The position numbers and the translations under genes were made by a program. Positions 1 to 6,607 of a stretch of DNA of 8,978 nt are shown here, piece by piece (the first letter of the stretch is position 1; every line of letters begins with the position of its first letter). The notes beneath the pieces were generated by a model. The model made no database searches. It was given only the letters and a program-made list of their open reading frames with translations, and was not told the origin of the DNA. The DNA lies in NCBI GenBank assembly GCA_013694945.1, contig JACDBM010000408.1:1-8978 (forward strand), in the 5' to 3' direction. This DNA is from Chthoniobacterales bacterium (GTDB lineage: Bacteria; Verrucomicrobiota; Verrucomicrobiia; Chthoniobacterales; UBA10450).

Positions 1-2
1 TC

Positions 3-158
3 GGAAAACTCGGCCGAAGTGCGAGACGCCAGCTCGTGCAGCGTGGATCGGCCTTAAACTACGCTCCTCTTGGAAATGCTCGCATTGAGGGACAACTCTC
101 CCTGCGCGAAATGCGGCTTGCTATCAATCGGGCTCGACGAGAGCGCCAGCCAGCTTAG
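3..158 (+). CDS. Possible 3' end of an unidentified upstream gene (partial)
   Basis: Frame 3 is open from the window edge to a TAG at 156-158, giving 51 codons with no internal stop. The translation is basic and ends in LREMRLAINRARRERQPA, which looks like a helical protein tail, but I recognise no family. An open frame of this length is not rare in GC-rich DNA, and the other two forward frames stop at 55-57 and at about 90. If real, it would be co-directional with the Lon-domain gene that starts 39 nt later. The alternative is plain intergenic DNA carrying the promoter of that gene. Confidence 0.25.
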   Translation, partial: GKLGRSARRQLVQRGSALNYAPLGNARIEGQLSLREMRLAINRARRERQPA

Positions 159-188
159 ACACAAGTTCCCACGGCTCGCCGGGAGTTT

Positions 189-192
189 GAGG
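189..192 (+). promoter_or_regulatory. Shine-Dalgarno-like GAGG for the Lon-domain gene
   Basis: GAGG sits 5 nt before the GTG at 198 and 11 nt before the ATG at 204. This spacing is why the GTG was preferred. A second purine run, GGAAGGGAG at 206-214, lies 13 nt before another in-frame ATG at 228, so the start is not settled. Confidence 0.35.
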
Positions 193-197
193 CGTAT

Positions 198-860
198 GTG
201 ATCATGGAAGGGAGCCCTTTCAAGCGCATGAACGACTCGATCGAACTTCCACCTGCCCTGCCCGTGATGCCCCTGCCGGGCGCTCTCCTCTTTCCGCACG
301 CGCTTCTGCCCCTCTACATTTTCGAGCCGCGCTATCGCGCCATGCTCGCGCATTCGCTCTCGGAGCACCGGATGTTCTGCGTCACTCTAATCGAACCGCC
401 GCGGGCGGAATGGAACTCTGTCGACGACTTCCACCGTGTGGCAAGCGCAGGTTTGATTCGCGCCTGTGTCGGCCGGGAAGACGGCACCTCCAATCTGATT
501 CTGCAGGGCCTGCAGCGTGTTCGCTTCACTGCTTTCCGACAGGAAAACCCTTTCCCGATCGCCGAGATCGAGCCGCTCGAATCCACAACCTCCCAGTCGT
601 CGGTGGAGACTGAAGCGCTGGGCGCGAAGGTGCTCGACCTCTACGCGAGATTTAAAAAAGACGGACGCGAATTCCCCGAGAAGGTGGACCGCTACCTCGC
701 TGATTTGAGTGATCCCGAGATGCTGGCCGATCTGATGTCGGCGACGTTCGTGAGCGATCCTCTCCGGCGCCAGCAACTCCTCGAAGAGTTGTCGCTCAAT
801 CAGCGACTGCGCCTGGTCATCCGTTATCTCCGGGAGGAAACCGGCGACGCCGCAGCCTGA
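198..860 (+). CDS. Stand-alone Lon N-terminal (substrate-binding) domain protein, LON peptidase substrate-binding family
   Basis: The 220-residue product matches the N-terminal substrate-binding domain of Lon protease (PF02190) with nothing after it: no Walker A/B AAA module and no Ser-Lys protease domain. The hallmark opening is LPVMPLPGALLFPHALLPL (residues 21-39) followed by IFEPRYRAML, with the later GLIRACVGREDG and LQGLQRVRF strands. From about residue 135 onward a helical tail is seen. It is probably cytosolic with no signal peptide. In other bacteria such short proteins are conserved but their role is poorly defined; binding of unfolded clients is an inference from Lon. Starts at 198 (GTG), 204 and 228 (ATG) are all possible, and the family match begins just after the last. 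Its 3' end overlaps the convergent dGTPase gene by 37 nt. Family assignment is firm; cellular role is not. Confidence 0.9.
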   Translation: MIMEGSPFKRMNDSIELPPALPVMPLPGALLFPHALLPLYIFEPRYRAMLAHSLSEHRMFCVTLIEPPRAEWNSVDDFHRVASAGLIRACVGREDGTSNLILQGLQRVRFTAFRQENPFPIAEIEPLESTTSQSSVETEALGAKVLDLYARFKKDGREFPEKVDRYLADLSDPEMLADLMSATFVSDPLRRQQLLEELSLNQRLRLVIRYLREETGDAAA

Positions 861-2020
861 GGGTTGCGCGCGAGCCGCGCGTACTCTTCCAGGAGATAAC
901 GGTCCGTCATCCCTGCGACGTAATCGCAGACCGTGCGATGGAGTCCTTCTGCTTCGATGCGCTTTGCCGCGCCTTCGCCTAACAAGTCCGGAGAAAGGAG
1001 ATACGCTTCGAAGACCGCGCGCAACATCTCGCAGGCCTGCCGGTTCACCTCCGCTACCCGGGGATGATAGTAAACGTTCTGATAGAGAAAGCGCCGCAGC
1101 TCCTGGTTCGCGATCGATAAGTCCTCGCTATAGCTGATTAACGGATGCTCCTGCTGCCGAACCTGCTCCGCGGTTTTGACCCCAGTCTGTGCAATCAGAT
1201 CTGCGCTGGTCGTCACGACGTTGCGCACCTCTCGATCGATAATCTCGCGAATGATTAACTGGTGCAGCTCCGGCTCACGAACGTCGGCATAACGCAGCTT
1301 CACCGCCGCGTGGCTCTCGCGCCAGACTGAGCTCTCTTCGAGCTGCGCCGGATGGAGAATCTGAAAATCGACCGCGTCATCCAGGTCGTGGCTGTAGTAC
1401 GTGATTTCATCCGCGAGATGCGCGATCTGGGCTTCGAGGGACGGAAACCTGAGTTCCTCGTCGCGTGGAGAACGGAGATCATTAAACGCCGCATGTTTCC
1501 GAAGCCCTTCCCGCACTTCGTGCGTCAGGTTCAATCCTGGGAATTCCGGGTAAACCGCCTCCAGCCGATCAACCACGCGAAGGCTTTGAGCATTATGCTC
1601 GAACCCGCCGTGGCCGTGCATGCATTCGGCCAGCATCTCTTCCCCCGAATGTCCAAAGGGGGAATGCCCGAGATCGTGCGCGAGTGCGATCGCTTCCGCG
1701 AGGTCCTCATTCAGGGACAAGGCACGCGCGATCGTCCGGCTGATCGAGGCGACTTCGATCGAATGGGTTAACCGCGTGCGCAGATGATCGCCGGTCCCAT
1801 TCAGGAAAACCTGCGTCTTGTATTCGAGCCGACGAAAGGCGCGCGCGTGAATAATGCGCGCCCGATCGCGCTGAAACTCGGTGCGAAACGCATGTCTTGG
1901 CTCCGGGAATTTACGGCCGCGCGAATCACCTGATCTTTGCGCGTAAGGTGCCAGAACCCGCCGCTCGTCATCTTCCATCTGCTCGCGGGTCTTCCAGCGC
2001 GCGAGCGGATCAGTCGTCAC
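824..2020 (-). CDS. dgt: Deoxyguanosinetriphosphate triphosphohydrolase-like protein (HD-domain dNTPase)
   Basis: This 398-residue protein belongs to the dGTPase family, which cleaves dNTPs to deoxynucleoside and triphosphate and so tunes nucleotide pools. The N-terminal signature (LAPYAQRSGDSRGRKFPEP, residues 23-41, then FQRDRARIIHARAFRRLEYKTQVF) is typical of the type 2 subfamily. The HD metal ligands are visible: H86 in RLTHSIEV, H115-D116 in ALAHDLGHSPFGH, and D204 in HLADEITYY. The length is ordinary for the family. The start is GTG at 2018-2020, 9 nt after the stop of the preceding small membrane-protein gene. It is the last gene of the putative PDH operon, and its stop codon lies inside the 3' end of the convergent Lon-domain gene. 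Nucleotide preference (dGTP versus mixed dNTPs) cannot be read from sequence. Confidence 0.95.
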   Translation of the reverse strand: MTTDPLARWKTREQMEDDERRVLAPYAQRSGDSRGRKFPEPRHAFRTEFQRDRARIIHARAFRRLEYKTQVFLNGTGDHLRTRLTHSIEVASISRTIARALSLNEDLAEAIALAHDLGHSPFGHSGEEMLAECMHGHGGFEHNAQSLRVVDRLEAVYPEFPGLNLTHEVREGLRKHAAFNDLRSPRDEELRFPSLEAQIAHLADEITYYSHDLDDAVDFQILHPAQLEESSVWRESHAAVKLRYADVREPELHQLIIREIIDREVRNVVTTSADLIAQTGVKTAEQVRQQEHPLISYSEDLSIANQELRRFLYQNVYYHPRVAEVNRQACEMLRAVFEAYLLSPDLLGEGAAKRIEAEGLHRTVCDYVAGMTDRYLLEEYARLARNPQAAASPVSSRR

Positions 2021-2029
2021 GGTTCGCGA

Positions 2030-2392
2030 TTATCTGCCGGCGCTTTCGTCTGGCGAGTCTTGAGTTGGCGCTCCCGGAAGTTCCCGACCCAGGATTTTGC
2101 GCGCGACGCGCGCCTGTGCTCGCACGATCAAGACGTCGAACAAGGCCAGGAGCAGCGCGAGAACGGTCAGCCAGGCACACGCGAACCAGAACAGGATGAA
2201 CCAGACCGGATGCTCGCGATGATCGAGCACCGGTTCGAGCACCGTCACGCCAGCGATGAGGAGGCCGATCGCGAAGGCAACGGCGGCAAACATCACTCTG
2301 CGCCTCGCAAGCTGGTCACGAATCAGACCGCGCGCGGCATGCGCCGCAAAGGGAAGGACTGAGAGACTCTTCTTCTCCGGCCGAGTCTCCAT
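2030..2392 (-). CDS. Small two-helix membrane protein of unknown function
   Basis: I do not recognise a family for this 120-residue product. It has a basic N-terminal stretch (METRPEKKSLSVLPFAAHAARG and following Arg residues to about 32), then two hydrophobic segments at about 33-53 (VMFAAVAFAIGLLIAGVTVL) and 63-88, joined by a short charged loop, DHREHPVW. A basic segment (VRAQARVARKILGREL) and a polar tail follow. The positive-inside pattern predicts both termini in the cytoplasm. The ATG start is 12 nt after the E2 stop and the TAA is 9 nt before the dGTPase GTG, so it is almost certainly translated from the same message. No cysteine, heme or nucleotide motif is seen. It could be a small regulator or a membrane-anchored helper, but the sequence alone does not say. 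Confidence 0.75.
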   Translation of the reverse strand: METRPEKKSLSVLPFAAHAARGLIRDQLARRRVMFAAVAFAIGLLIAGVTVLEPVLDHREHPVWFILFWFACAWLTVLALLLALFDVLIVRAQARVARKILGRELPGAPTQDSPDESAGR

Positions 2393-2404
2393 GGCTTCAC
2401 GAGC

Positions 2405-3751
2405 TCAGATCAGGAGAAGGCTCGGATTCTCCAGGAGATGCCGGAGTTCCTTCAGATACTCGGCGCCCAGAGCGCCATCAATCACCCGATGGTCGCAGCT
2501 CATTCCGATGCTCATTCGCTCTCCGACCGCGATCGAATCGCAATCATCCACCACCGGCTTCTTCGTGATTGCGCCGATGGAGAGAATGAAGCCCTGGGGC
2601 GGATTGATGATCGCGGAGAAGTGGTCGATCCCGTAGCTGCCGAGATTCGAGACCGTGAAGGTGCCGCCCTGAAACTCCTCCGGCTTCATACGTTTGTTCC
2701 GGGCGCGATGCGCAAGATCCTTCACTGCTTCGCTGATTTCGCGGAGTGTTTTCGTTTGGGCCGCAGGGATCACGGGCGTGACCAAGCCCTCCTCGAGCGC
2801 AACGGCGACGGCGAGATTCACGTCGCTGTACTGCACGATTGCGTCCTCATCGAAAGACGCATTGGCCTGGGGCACTTTCACCGCAGCCTGAACAGCAGCC
2901 TTGAGAACGAAGTCGTTCACCGTGATCTTCGCCGTGTCGCTTCCTTCACCCGCCGATTTCAACTCGGCGCGCGCGGTCATCAATGGCCCCGCGTTGATCT
3001 CGATGTGGAGATAAAAATGCGGCACCGGACCTTTGCTCGCGACGAGACGCTCCGCGATTACTTTTCGCATCCCGCTCAGATGGATGCGGGCGCCTTCCCC
3101 CGCGGAAATCTTCTCTGGCGCCCTTTCTTGAGCCGGCGCTGAGCCTTTGCTCTTCGCGGCGGAACGCACATCGCTTTCCGTGATTCGCCCTTCCGGTCCG
3201 GTCCCCTTCAGGCTGGAGATGTCGACGCCCTGCTCTGCGGCCAGGCGCCTCGCGAGCGGCGACGCCTTGGTGCGTGCTTCGCCGCTGGCTCGCGGTGGAG
3301 CGTCGGATTTCGGCTGCGGCACGTCCGGTTTCTTCTGCGCAGCGGCCGACTTTGGTGTTTGCGGTTCTCCTTGCGGAGGCGCCGTCTCCTCCTCTTGCTC
3401 CGCGGCAGGAGCCGGCATCTCCGTTTCGGTTTCGGGTTTCGGCGCGGTTTCTTTCGGTGGGGGACCCGCATCCTTTGACTTCTCTTCCTTCACCTCTTCA
3501 GCGGGCCCGGCGCCGCCCTTCTCTCCGATGAACGCAAGCTTGTCGCCCACGTTCACCTTGCCGCCTTCCTCCACGAAAATCTCGGTGAGCACACCTTCTT
3601 CGGGGGACTCCCATTCCATCGTCGCCTTGTCCGTTTCGATCTCCGCGATCACGTCCCCGGCCGCCACTTCCTCGCCCTTTTTCTTCTTCCACGCGACAAC
3701 CGTCCCCTCGGTCATGGTGTCGCTCAGTTTCGGCATGTGAATTTCGGGCAT
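2405..3751 (-). CDS. pdhC: Pyruvate dehydrogenase complex E2, dihydrolipoamide acetyltransferase
   Basis: This 448-residue E2 has all parts in order. A single lipoyl domain covers residues 1-78, with the modified lysine at K42 in the motif ETDKATMEWE. A Pro/Ala/Glu/Lys-rich flexible linker runs from about 80 to 160. The peripheral subunit-binding domain (about 162-198) contains SPLARRLAAEQGVDISSLKG and TGPEGRITESDV. After a second linker comes the acetyltransferase core (about 220-448), with the active-site motif CDHRVIDG (H421, D425) near the end. It transfers the acetyl group from lipoate to CoA and forms the core of the complex. The ATG start is 13 nt after the E1 beta TAG. The context with E1 alpha and beta, plus MPKLSDTMTEG at the N-terminus, favours pyruvate over branched-chain or 2-oxoglutarate dehydrogenase E2. 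No E3 (lpd) gene lies nearby. Confidence 0.96.
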   Translation of the reverse strand: MPEIHMPKLSDTMTEGTVVAWKKKKGEEVAAGDVIAEIETDKATMEWESPEEGVLTEIFVEEGGKVNVGDKLAFIGEKGGAGPAEEVKEEKSKDAGPPPKETAPKPETETEMPAPAAEQEEETAPPQGEPQTPKSAAAQKKPDVPQPKSDAPPRASGEARTKASPLARRLAAEQGVDISSLKGTGPEGRITESDVRSAAKSKGSAPAQERAPEKISAGEGARIHLSGMRKVIAERLVASKGPVPHFYLHIEINAGPLMTARAELKSAGEGSDTAKITVNDFVLKAAVQAAVKVPQANASFDEDAIVQYSDVNLAVAVALEEGLVTPVIPAAQTKTLREISEAVKDLAHRARNKRMKPEEFQGGTFTVSNLGSYGIDHFSAIINPPQGFILSIGAITKKPVVDDCDSIAVGERMSIGMSCDHRVIDGALGAEYLKELRHLLENPSLLLI

Positions 3752-3764
3752 GACAAGGAACTCG

Positions 3765-4748
3765 CTAGGCGTAACAAATCTTCTTTACCGCAGCGATCAA
3801 CTTTTCCGCACTCGGGAGCACGGCCTGCTCGAGCCGCTCGTTGTAAGGCATGGGGACATCTTCCTGGCTCACGCGGGCAATCGGCGCATCCAGCTCATCG
3901 AAGATGTCGTTTTGAATGCGAAAGCATATTTCCGCCCCGATACCGCAGTAAGGCCGATCCTGTTCGACCACGACGACGCGGTGCGTTTTCGCGACCGAGG
4001 TCAGGATCGCCGGCAGATCGAGCGGTTTGATGGACCGTAGATCCAGCACCTCGGCGCTGATTTCTTCCTCTTCCAGCGCCTCGGCCGCAGCGAGCGCGAG
4101 CGGCACCGTCTGCGCATAACAGATGATCGTGACGTCACGGCCTTCCCGCTTCAACTCAGCCTGGCCGAGCGGAATCAGGAGCTCCTGCTCGATCGGTTCA
4201 ACTGGGCCTTTCGAGCTGTAGAGCAATTCCGACTCGAGCACGAGGACTGGGTTGTCGTCGCGCACAGCGGTCTTCAGCAAACCCTTCGCGTCCCGCGGTG
4301 TGGCGGGCGTGCAGATCTTCAGGCCGGGAAAGTTTGCGTATAAACATTCCGTCGCATGCGAATGTGTCGCTCCCAGCTGATGCGCGGGCCCGTTCGGTCC
4401 TCGAAACGTGATCGGAATATTGAACTGCCCACCAGACATGGTGAGCATGTTGGGAGCGTTGTTTACCACCTGGTCGAACGCGACCAGCGAAAAACTGAAG
4501 GTCATGAACTCGATAATCGGCCGCAGCCCGACCATCGCGGCGCCCACGCCCATTCCGGCGAAGCCGTTCTCGCTGATAGGCGTATCGATGATCCGCTGCG
4601 GGCCGAAGCGGTCGAGCAGGCCCTGACTCACTTTGTAGGCGCCGTTGTATTGCGCGACCTCCTCACCCATGAGGAACACGTTCGGGTCGCGCTCCAGCTC
4701 TTCGGCAAGAGCTTCGTTCAGCGCCAGACGATAGGTGATCTCTCTCAA
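3765..4748 (-). CDS. pdhB: Pyruvate dehydrogenase E1 component, beta subunit
   Basis: This 327-residue protein is the beta chain of the heterotetrameric thiamine-diphosphate-dependent E1, which decarboxylates pyruvate and acetylates E2 lipoate. Motifs seen are MGEEVAQYNGAYKVSQGL (27-44), DTPISENGFAG with the cofactor-activating glutamate at E60, the GPNGPAHQLGATHSH segment with the active-site histidine near H129, and the C-terminal transketolase domain with LDLRSIKPLD and VVVEQDRP. Translation appears to start at TTG (4746-4748), whose TG is shared with the TGA of the E1 alpha gene (TTGA). The first ATG would be at residue 27 and would remove conserved sequence, so TTG is preferred. A CGGAG ribosome-binding site sits 7 nt upstream. 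The overlap suggests coupled translation, fitting an equal alpha:beta ratio. Confidence 0.96.
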   Translation of the reverse strand: MREITYRLALNEALAEELERDPNVFLMGEEVAQYNGAYKVSQGLLDRFGPQRIIDTPISENGFAGMGVGAAMVGLRPIIEFMTFSFSLVAFDQVVNNAPNMLTMSGGQFNIPITFRGPNGPAHQLGATHSHATECLYANFPGLKICTPATPRDAKGLLKTAVRDDNPVLVLESELLYSSKGPVEPIEQELLIPLGQAELKREGRDVTIICYAQTVPLALAAAEALEEEEISAEVLDLRSIKPLDLPAILTSVAKTHRVVVVEQDRPYCGIGAEICFRIQNDIFDELDAPIARVSQEDVPMPYNERLEQAVLPSAEKLIAAVKKICYA

Positions 4749-5746
4749 GCCTGGGCTCCGGCAGCGGTTGGAACCGTAGCTTCGGATACGTAGGTGTAAG
4801 CGTAGAGATCCTCCAGCGGCGGCTCTTCGCTTTCCTCCGCGAATTTCACGCTCGCCAGCGCTGTCTCTTTCGCGCCCTTGTCCATCGCGTCGAATTGCTC
4901 GTTCGTCAGCTTTCCTTCGCGCGTTAACTGCGCCCGCAGGCGGGTGATCGGATCATCCATTCGATACTTTTCGAGCTGATCTTTCGTCCGGTAACTCGCC
5001 GGATCCGACATGGAATGTCCCCGATACCGATACGTCCGGATCTCGACAAAAGCGGGATGAGGATTCGCTCGGATGGAATTGACGATCTCCGTCAGCTGAT
5101 CGCGCACGTCGCGGAAGTTCATGCCGTCGACCACGTGACCAGGGATGTCGTAACCCTCCGCGCGATGGACAATTTGTTGAAGCGAGGTGGAACGCTCGAC
5201 CGAGGTTCCCATCGCGAAGAGGTTGTTTTCGCAAATAAAGATGATGGGGAGCTTGTAGAGCGCGGCAAGATTCAAAGCCTCGTGGAACGAACCTTGGTTG
5301 ATGGCGCCGTCGCCGAAGAAACAGAGCGTCACGCGATCTTCGCCGCGGTATTTCGACGCGAAAGCCATGCCCACGCCCAGCGGCACGTGCGCCCCTACGA
5401 TCGCGTGGCCGCCATACATGTGACGAGCCTTGTCGAAGTAATGCATCGATCCGCCAAGGCCCCGTGAGCACCCCGTCACCTTCCCGAAAAGCTCGGCCAT
5501 GCATGCGTCCGCGCTCGTGCCCCGAGCGAGAGCGTGGGCGTGATCACGATAAGCCGTAATCAGGTAATCCTCCGGCCGGATCGCGGCGATGGCTCCGACC
5601 ACGACCGCCTCCTGGCCGATGTAGAGGTGGCAAAAGCCGCCGATCTTCTGCGCCTGATACTGCTGGCTCGCGCGTTCCTCGAAACGGCGGATCAACAGCA
5701 TGAGCGAGAGCATTTCGACTTCGTCGCGTTGCTCCGGCGATGACAT
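4745..5746 (-). CDS. pdhA: Pyruvate dehydrogenase E1 component, alpha subunit
   Basis: This 333-residue protein is the alpha chain of the E1 heterotetramer. The thiamine-diphosphate motif is complete: GDG at 145-147 through NN at 174-175 (GDGAINQGSFHEALNL ... ICENN). Other family landmarks are GFCHLYIGQEAVVVG (37-51), RDHAHALARG (67-76), GGSMHYFD (98-105), IVGAHVPLGVG (116-126), and the active-site loop YRYRGHSMSDP (239-249). The last region carries the serine equivalent to the regulatory phosphosite of mitochondrial E1; no kinase is seen here, so regulation at that site is not implied. The ATG at 5744-5746 lies 8 nt after the stop of the DUF6580-like gene, and the stop overlaps the pdhB start by 4 nt. 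The C-terminal tail (SEATVPTAAGAQA) is low complexity. Confidence 0.96.
   Translation of the reverse strand: MSSPEQRDEVEMLSLMLLIRRFEERASQQYQAQKIGGFCHLYIGQEAVVVGAIAAIRPEDYLITAYRDHAHALARGTSADACMAELFGKVTGCSRGLGGSMHYFDKARHMYGGHAIVGAHVPLGVGMAFASKYRGEDRVTLCFFGDGAINQGSFHEALNLAALYKLPIIFICENNLFAMGTSVERSTSLQQIVHRAEGYDIPGHVVDGMNFRDVRDQLTEIVNSIRANPHPAFVEIRTYRYRGHSMSDPASYRTKDQLEKYRMDDPITRLRAQLTREGKLTNEQFDAMDKGAKETALASVKFAEESEEPPLEDLYAYTYVSEATVPTAAGAQA
4756..4760 (-). promoter_or_regulatory. Ribosome-binding site deciding the TTG start of pdhB
   Basis: CGGAG on the minus strand lies inside the end of the E1 alpha gene, 7 nt before the TTG. It supports use of this rare start codon over a downstream ATG. 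Confidence 0.55.
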
Positions 5747-5754
5747 GCCGGGGA

Positions 5755-6342
5755 TCAGGCAGGGCGTGGCAGCGCCTCCGCGGCGCGGGAGCGTTCGACA
5801 CCTCTTGCAAAGTTCATGCAGAGCACGAACAGCGTCGTAAACAAAAGATCACTCACGAGCGAATTCCGGAAAAACATCCACGTGGGCGTCGCGCCATAGG
5901 CGGGAAGCCCCACGGTCAGCGCCTGAATCAACCCGGCAAAATTCTTCACGTATCCGGGATCACTCAACCAGGAGAAGCCATTCGTGATGACATAGAAAAT
6001 CACCGAGCCCGCGATCGCACGAGGGAGCAGCGTTTTCAGCGAAGGCCGGTTGCGCAAGCTCAGGCCGAGGCAGCCGACCACAGCGAGCGCGAGATAACGT
6101 CCAAGAATCAGCGGATCGAGAAGTGAGGCGCCATAGTGGATATTCAGCACGATGTCGGACACGAAAAGAGCGATGAGTGGCACGGTGAATTTGTATCCGC
6201 GCGGGAAATAAGCGGCAGCGCAAAGTGCGATCGCGGCCAAGGGCGCAAAGTTCGAGAGCCAGGTGGAGTCGGACTGGACAAACAGTCCCATCACGATTCG
6301 ATACGCCACGGCTGAAAGGATGAGGAGAAGGGCGGGAATCAT
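5755..6342 (-). CDS. DUF6580-like multi-pass membrane protein of unknown function
   Basis: Starting at the ATG at 6340-6342, the product is 195 residues with about six hydrophobic segments, near 2-21, 32-48, 52-70, 76-95, 107-122 and 158-178. The pattern NFAPLAAIALCAAAYF, then ALFVSDIVLNIHYG, then FYVITNGFSWLSDPGY and a final FFRNSLVSDLLFTTLF, resembles DUF6580 proteins, whose function is not known. Some such proteins look like small-molecule transporter S-components, but no ligand can be inferred here. The reading frame stays open upstream to 6654. That 104-codon extension is Arg/Pro-rich, lacks hydrophobic segments and overlaps the region before the divergent gene, so it is probably not translated. 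No strong ribosome-binding site precedes the chosen ATG. It sits 8 nt upstream of pdhA and would be the first gene of the operon. Confidence 0.75.
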   Translation of the reverse strand: MIPALLLILSAVAYRIVMGLFVQSDSTWLSNFAPLAAIALCAAAYFPRGYKFTVPLIALFVSDIVLNIHYGASLLDPLILGRYLALAVVGCLGLSLRNRPSLKTLLPRAIAGSVIFYVITNGFSWLSDPGYVKNFAGLIQALTVGLPAYGATPTWMFFRNSLVSDLLFTTLFVLCMNFARGVERSRAAEALPRPA

Positions 6343-6607
6343 CGGGATGAACTTTATCCTTCCTGCAAGATATGCAATGCGGTTTGTCGGTGCGACTTGC
6401 CTATAGCGCGACCGGGTCAGATCAGGAGGCAGTGAGCACGGGCGATCGGCGGTCCGCGTCCCGACTTCGACACGGCCGCATCCCATTCGCGGCCTTCGCG
6501 GTTGCCTGTCGGGTTCGAGTGCCTCCGTGTAAACTCCTATGGGGCAGCTGGTTGCTTTCACCAACATCGGTGTGGCACACCCCCGTGCGAGAGGGGCAGC
6601 GGGCCGG
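6343..6607. other. Divergent intergenic region, no confident gene
   Basis: This stretch separates the minus-strand PDH block from the plus-strand TPR gene and should carry promoters for both. I find no convincing sigma-70 -35/-10 pair with 16-18 nt spacing on either strand. Both strands have open frames here (minus to 6654, plus from 6539), but their translations are Arg/Pro/Gly-rich and resemble no family, as expected for non-coding GC-rich DNA. The 6541-6600 part holds several short inverted repeats, listed separately. Confidence 0.5.
6551..6596 (+). promoter_or_regulatory. Cluster of three small hairpins before the TPR-gene start
   Basis: Three adjacent inverted repeats are visible. GTTG/CAAC (6551-6554 with 6562-6565) has a 7-nt loop. 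GGTGT/ACACC (6569-6573 with 6577-6581) has a GGC loop. CCCC/GGGG (6581-6584 with 6593-6596) has an 8-nt loop. The octamer GGGGCAGC flanks the group at 6541-6548 and 6593-6600, and CCCCGTGCGAG recurs at 6581-6591 and near 6717. They could form a structured leader just upstream of the ATG at 6608. I recognise no known riboswitch class, and short GC stems arise easily by chance. Confidence 0.2.

Noticed and set aside
54..368. Minus-strand 104-codon frame at the window start
   Set aside because: It overlaps the well-supported Lon-domain gene on the other strand, and its translation resembles no family.
1352..1771. Plus-strand open frame of 139 codons inside the dGTPase gene
   Set aside because: It lies wholly opposite a gene with intact HD motifs, and the translation shows no recognisable domain.
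3147..3740. Long plus-strand open frame (197 codons) opposite the E2 gene
   Set aside because: Its Ser/Ala/Gly/Pro-rich translation mirrors the low-complexity E2 linker and lipoyl domain on the other strand; it matches no family and is a shadow.
4953..5504. Minus-strand 183-codon frame within pdhA
   Set aside because: Arg/His-rich out-of-frame reading of pdhA; the true frame carries the full thiamine-diphosphate motif.
6355..6420. Possible promoter (GATAAA or TATAGG as -10) for the minus-strand operon
   Set aside because: No acceptable -35 hexamer lies 16-18 nt upstream of either, so the call would be guesswork.
6501..6540. GGTTCGAG resembling a tRNA T-loop
   Set aside because: The flanking bases do not form a 5-bp T stem, and no acceptor, D or anticodon arm can be placed around it.
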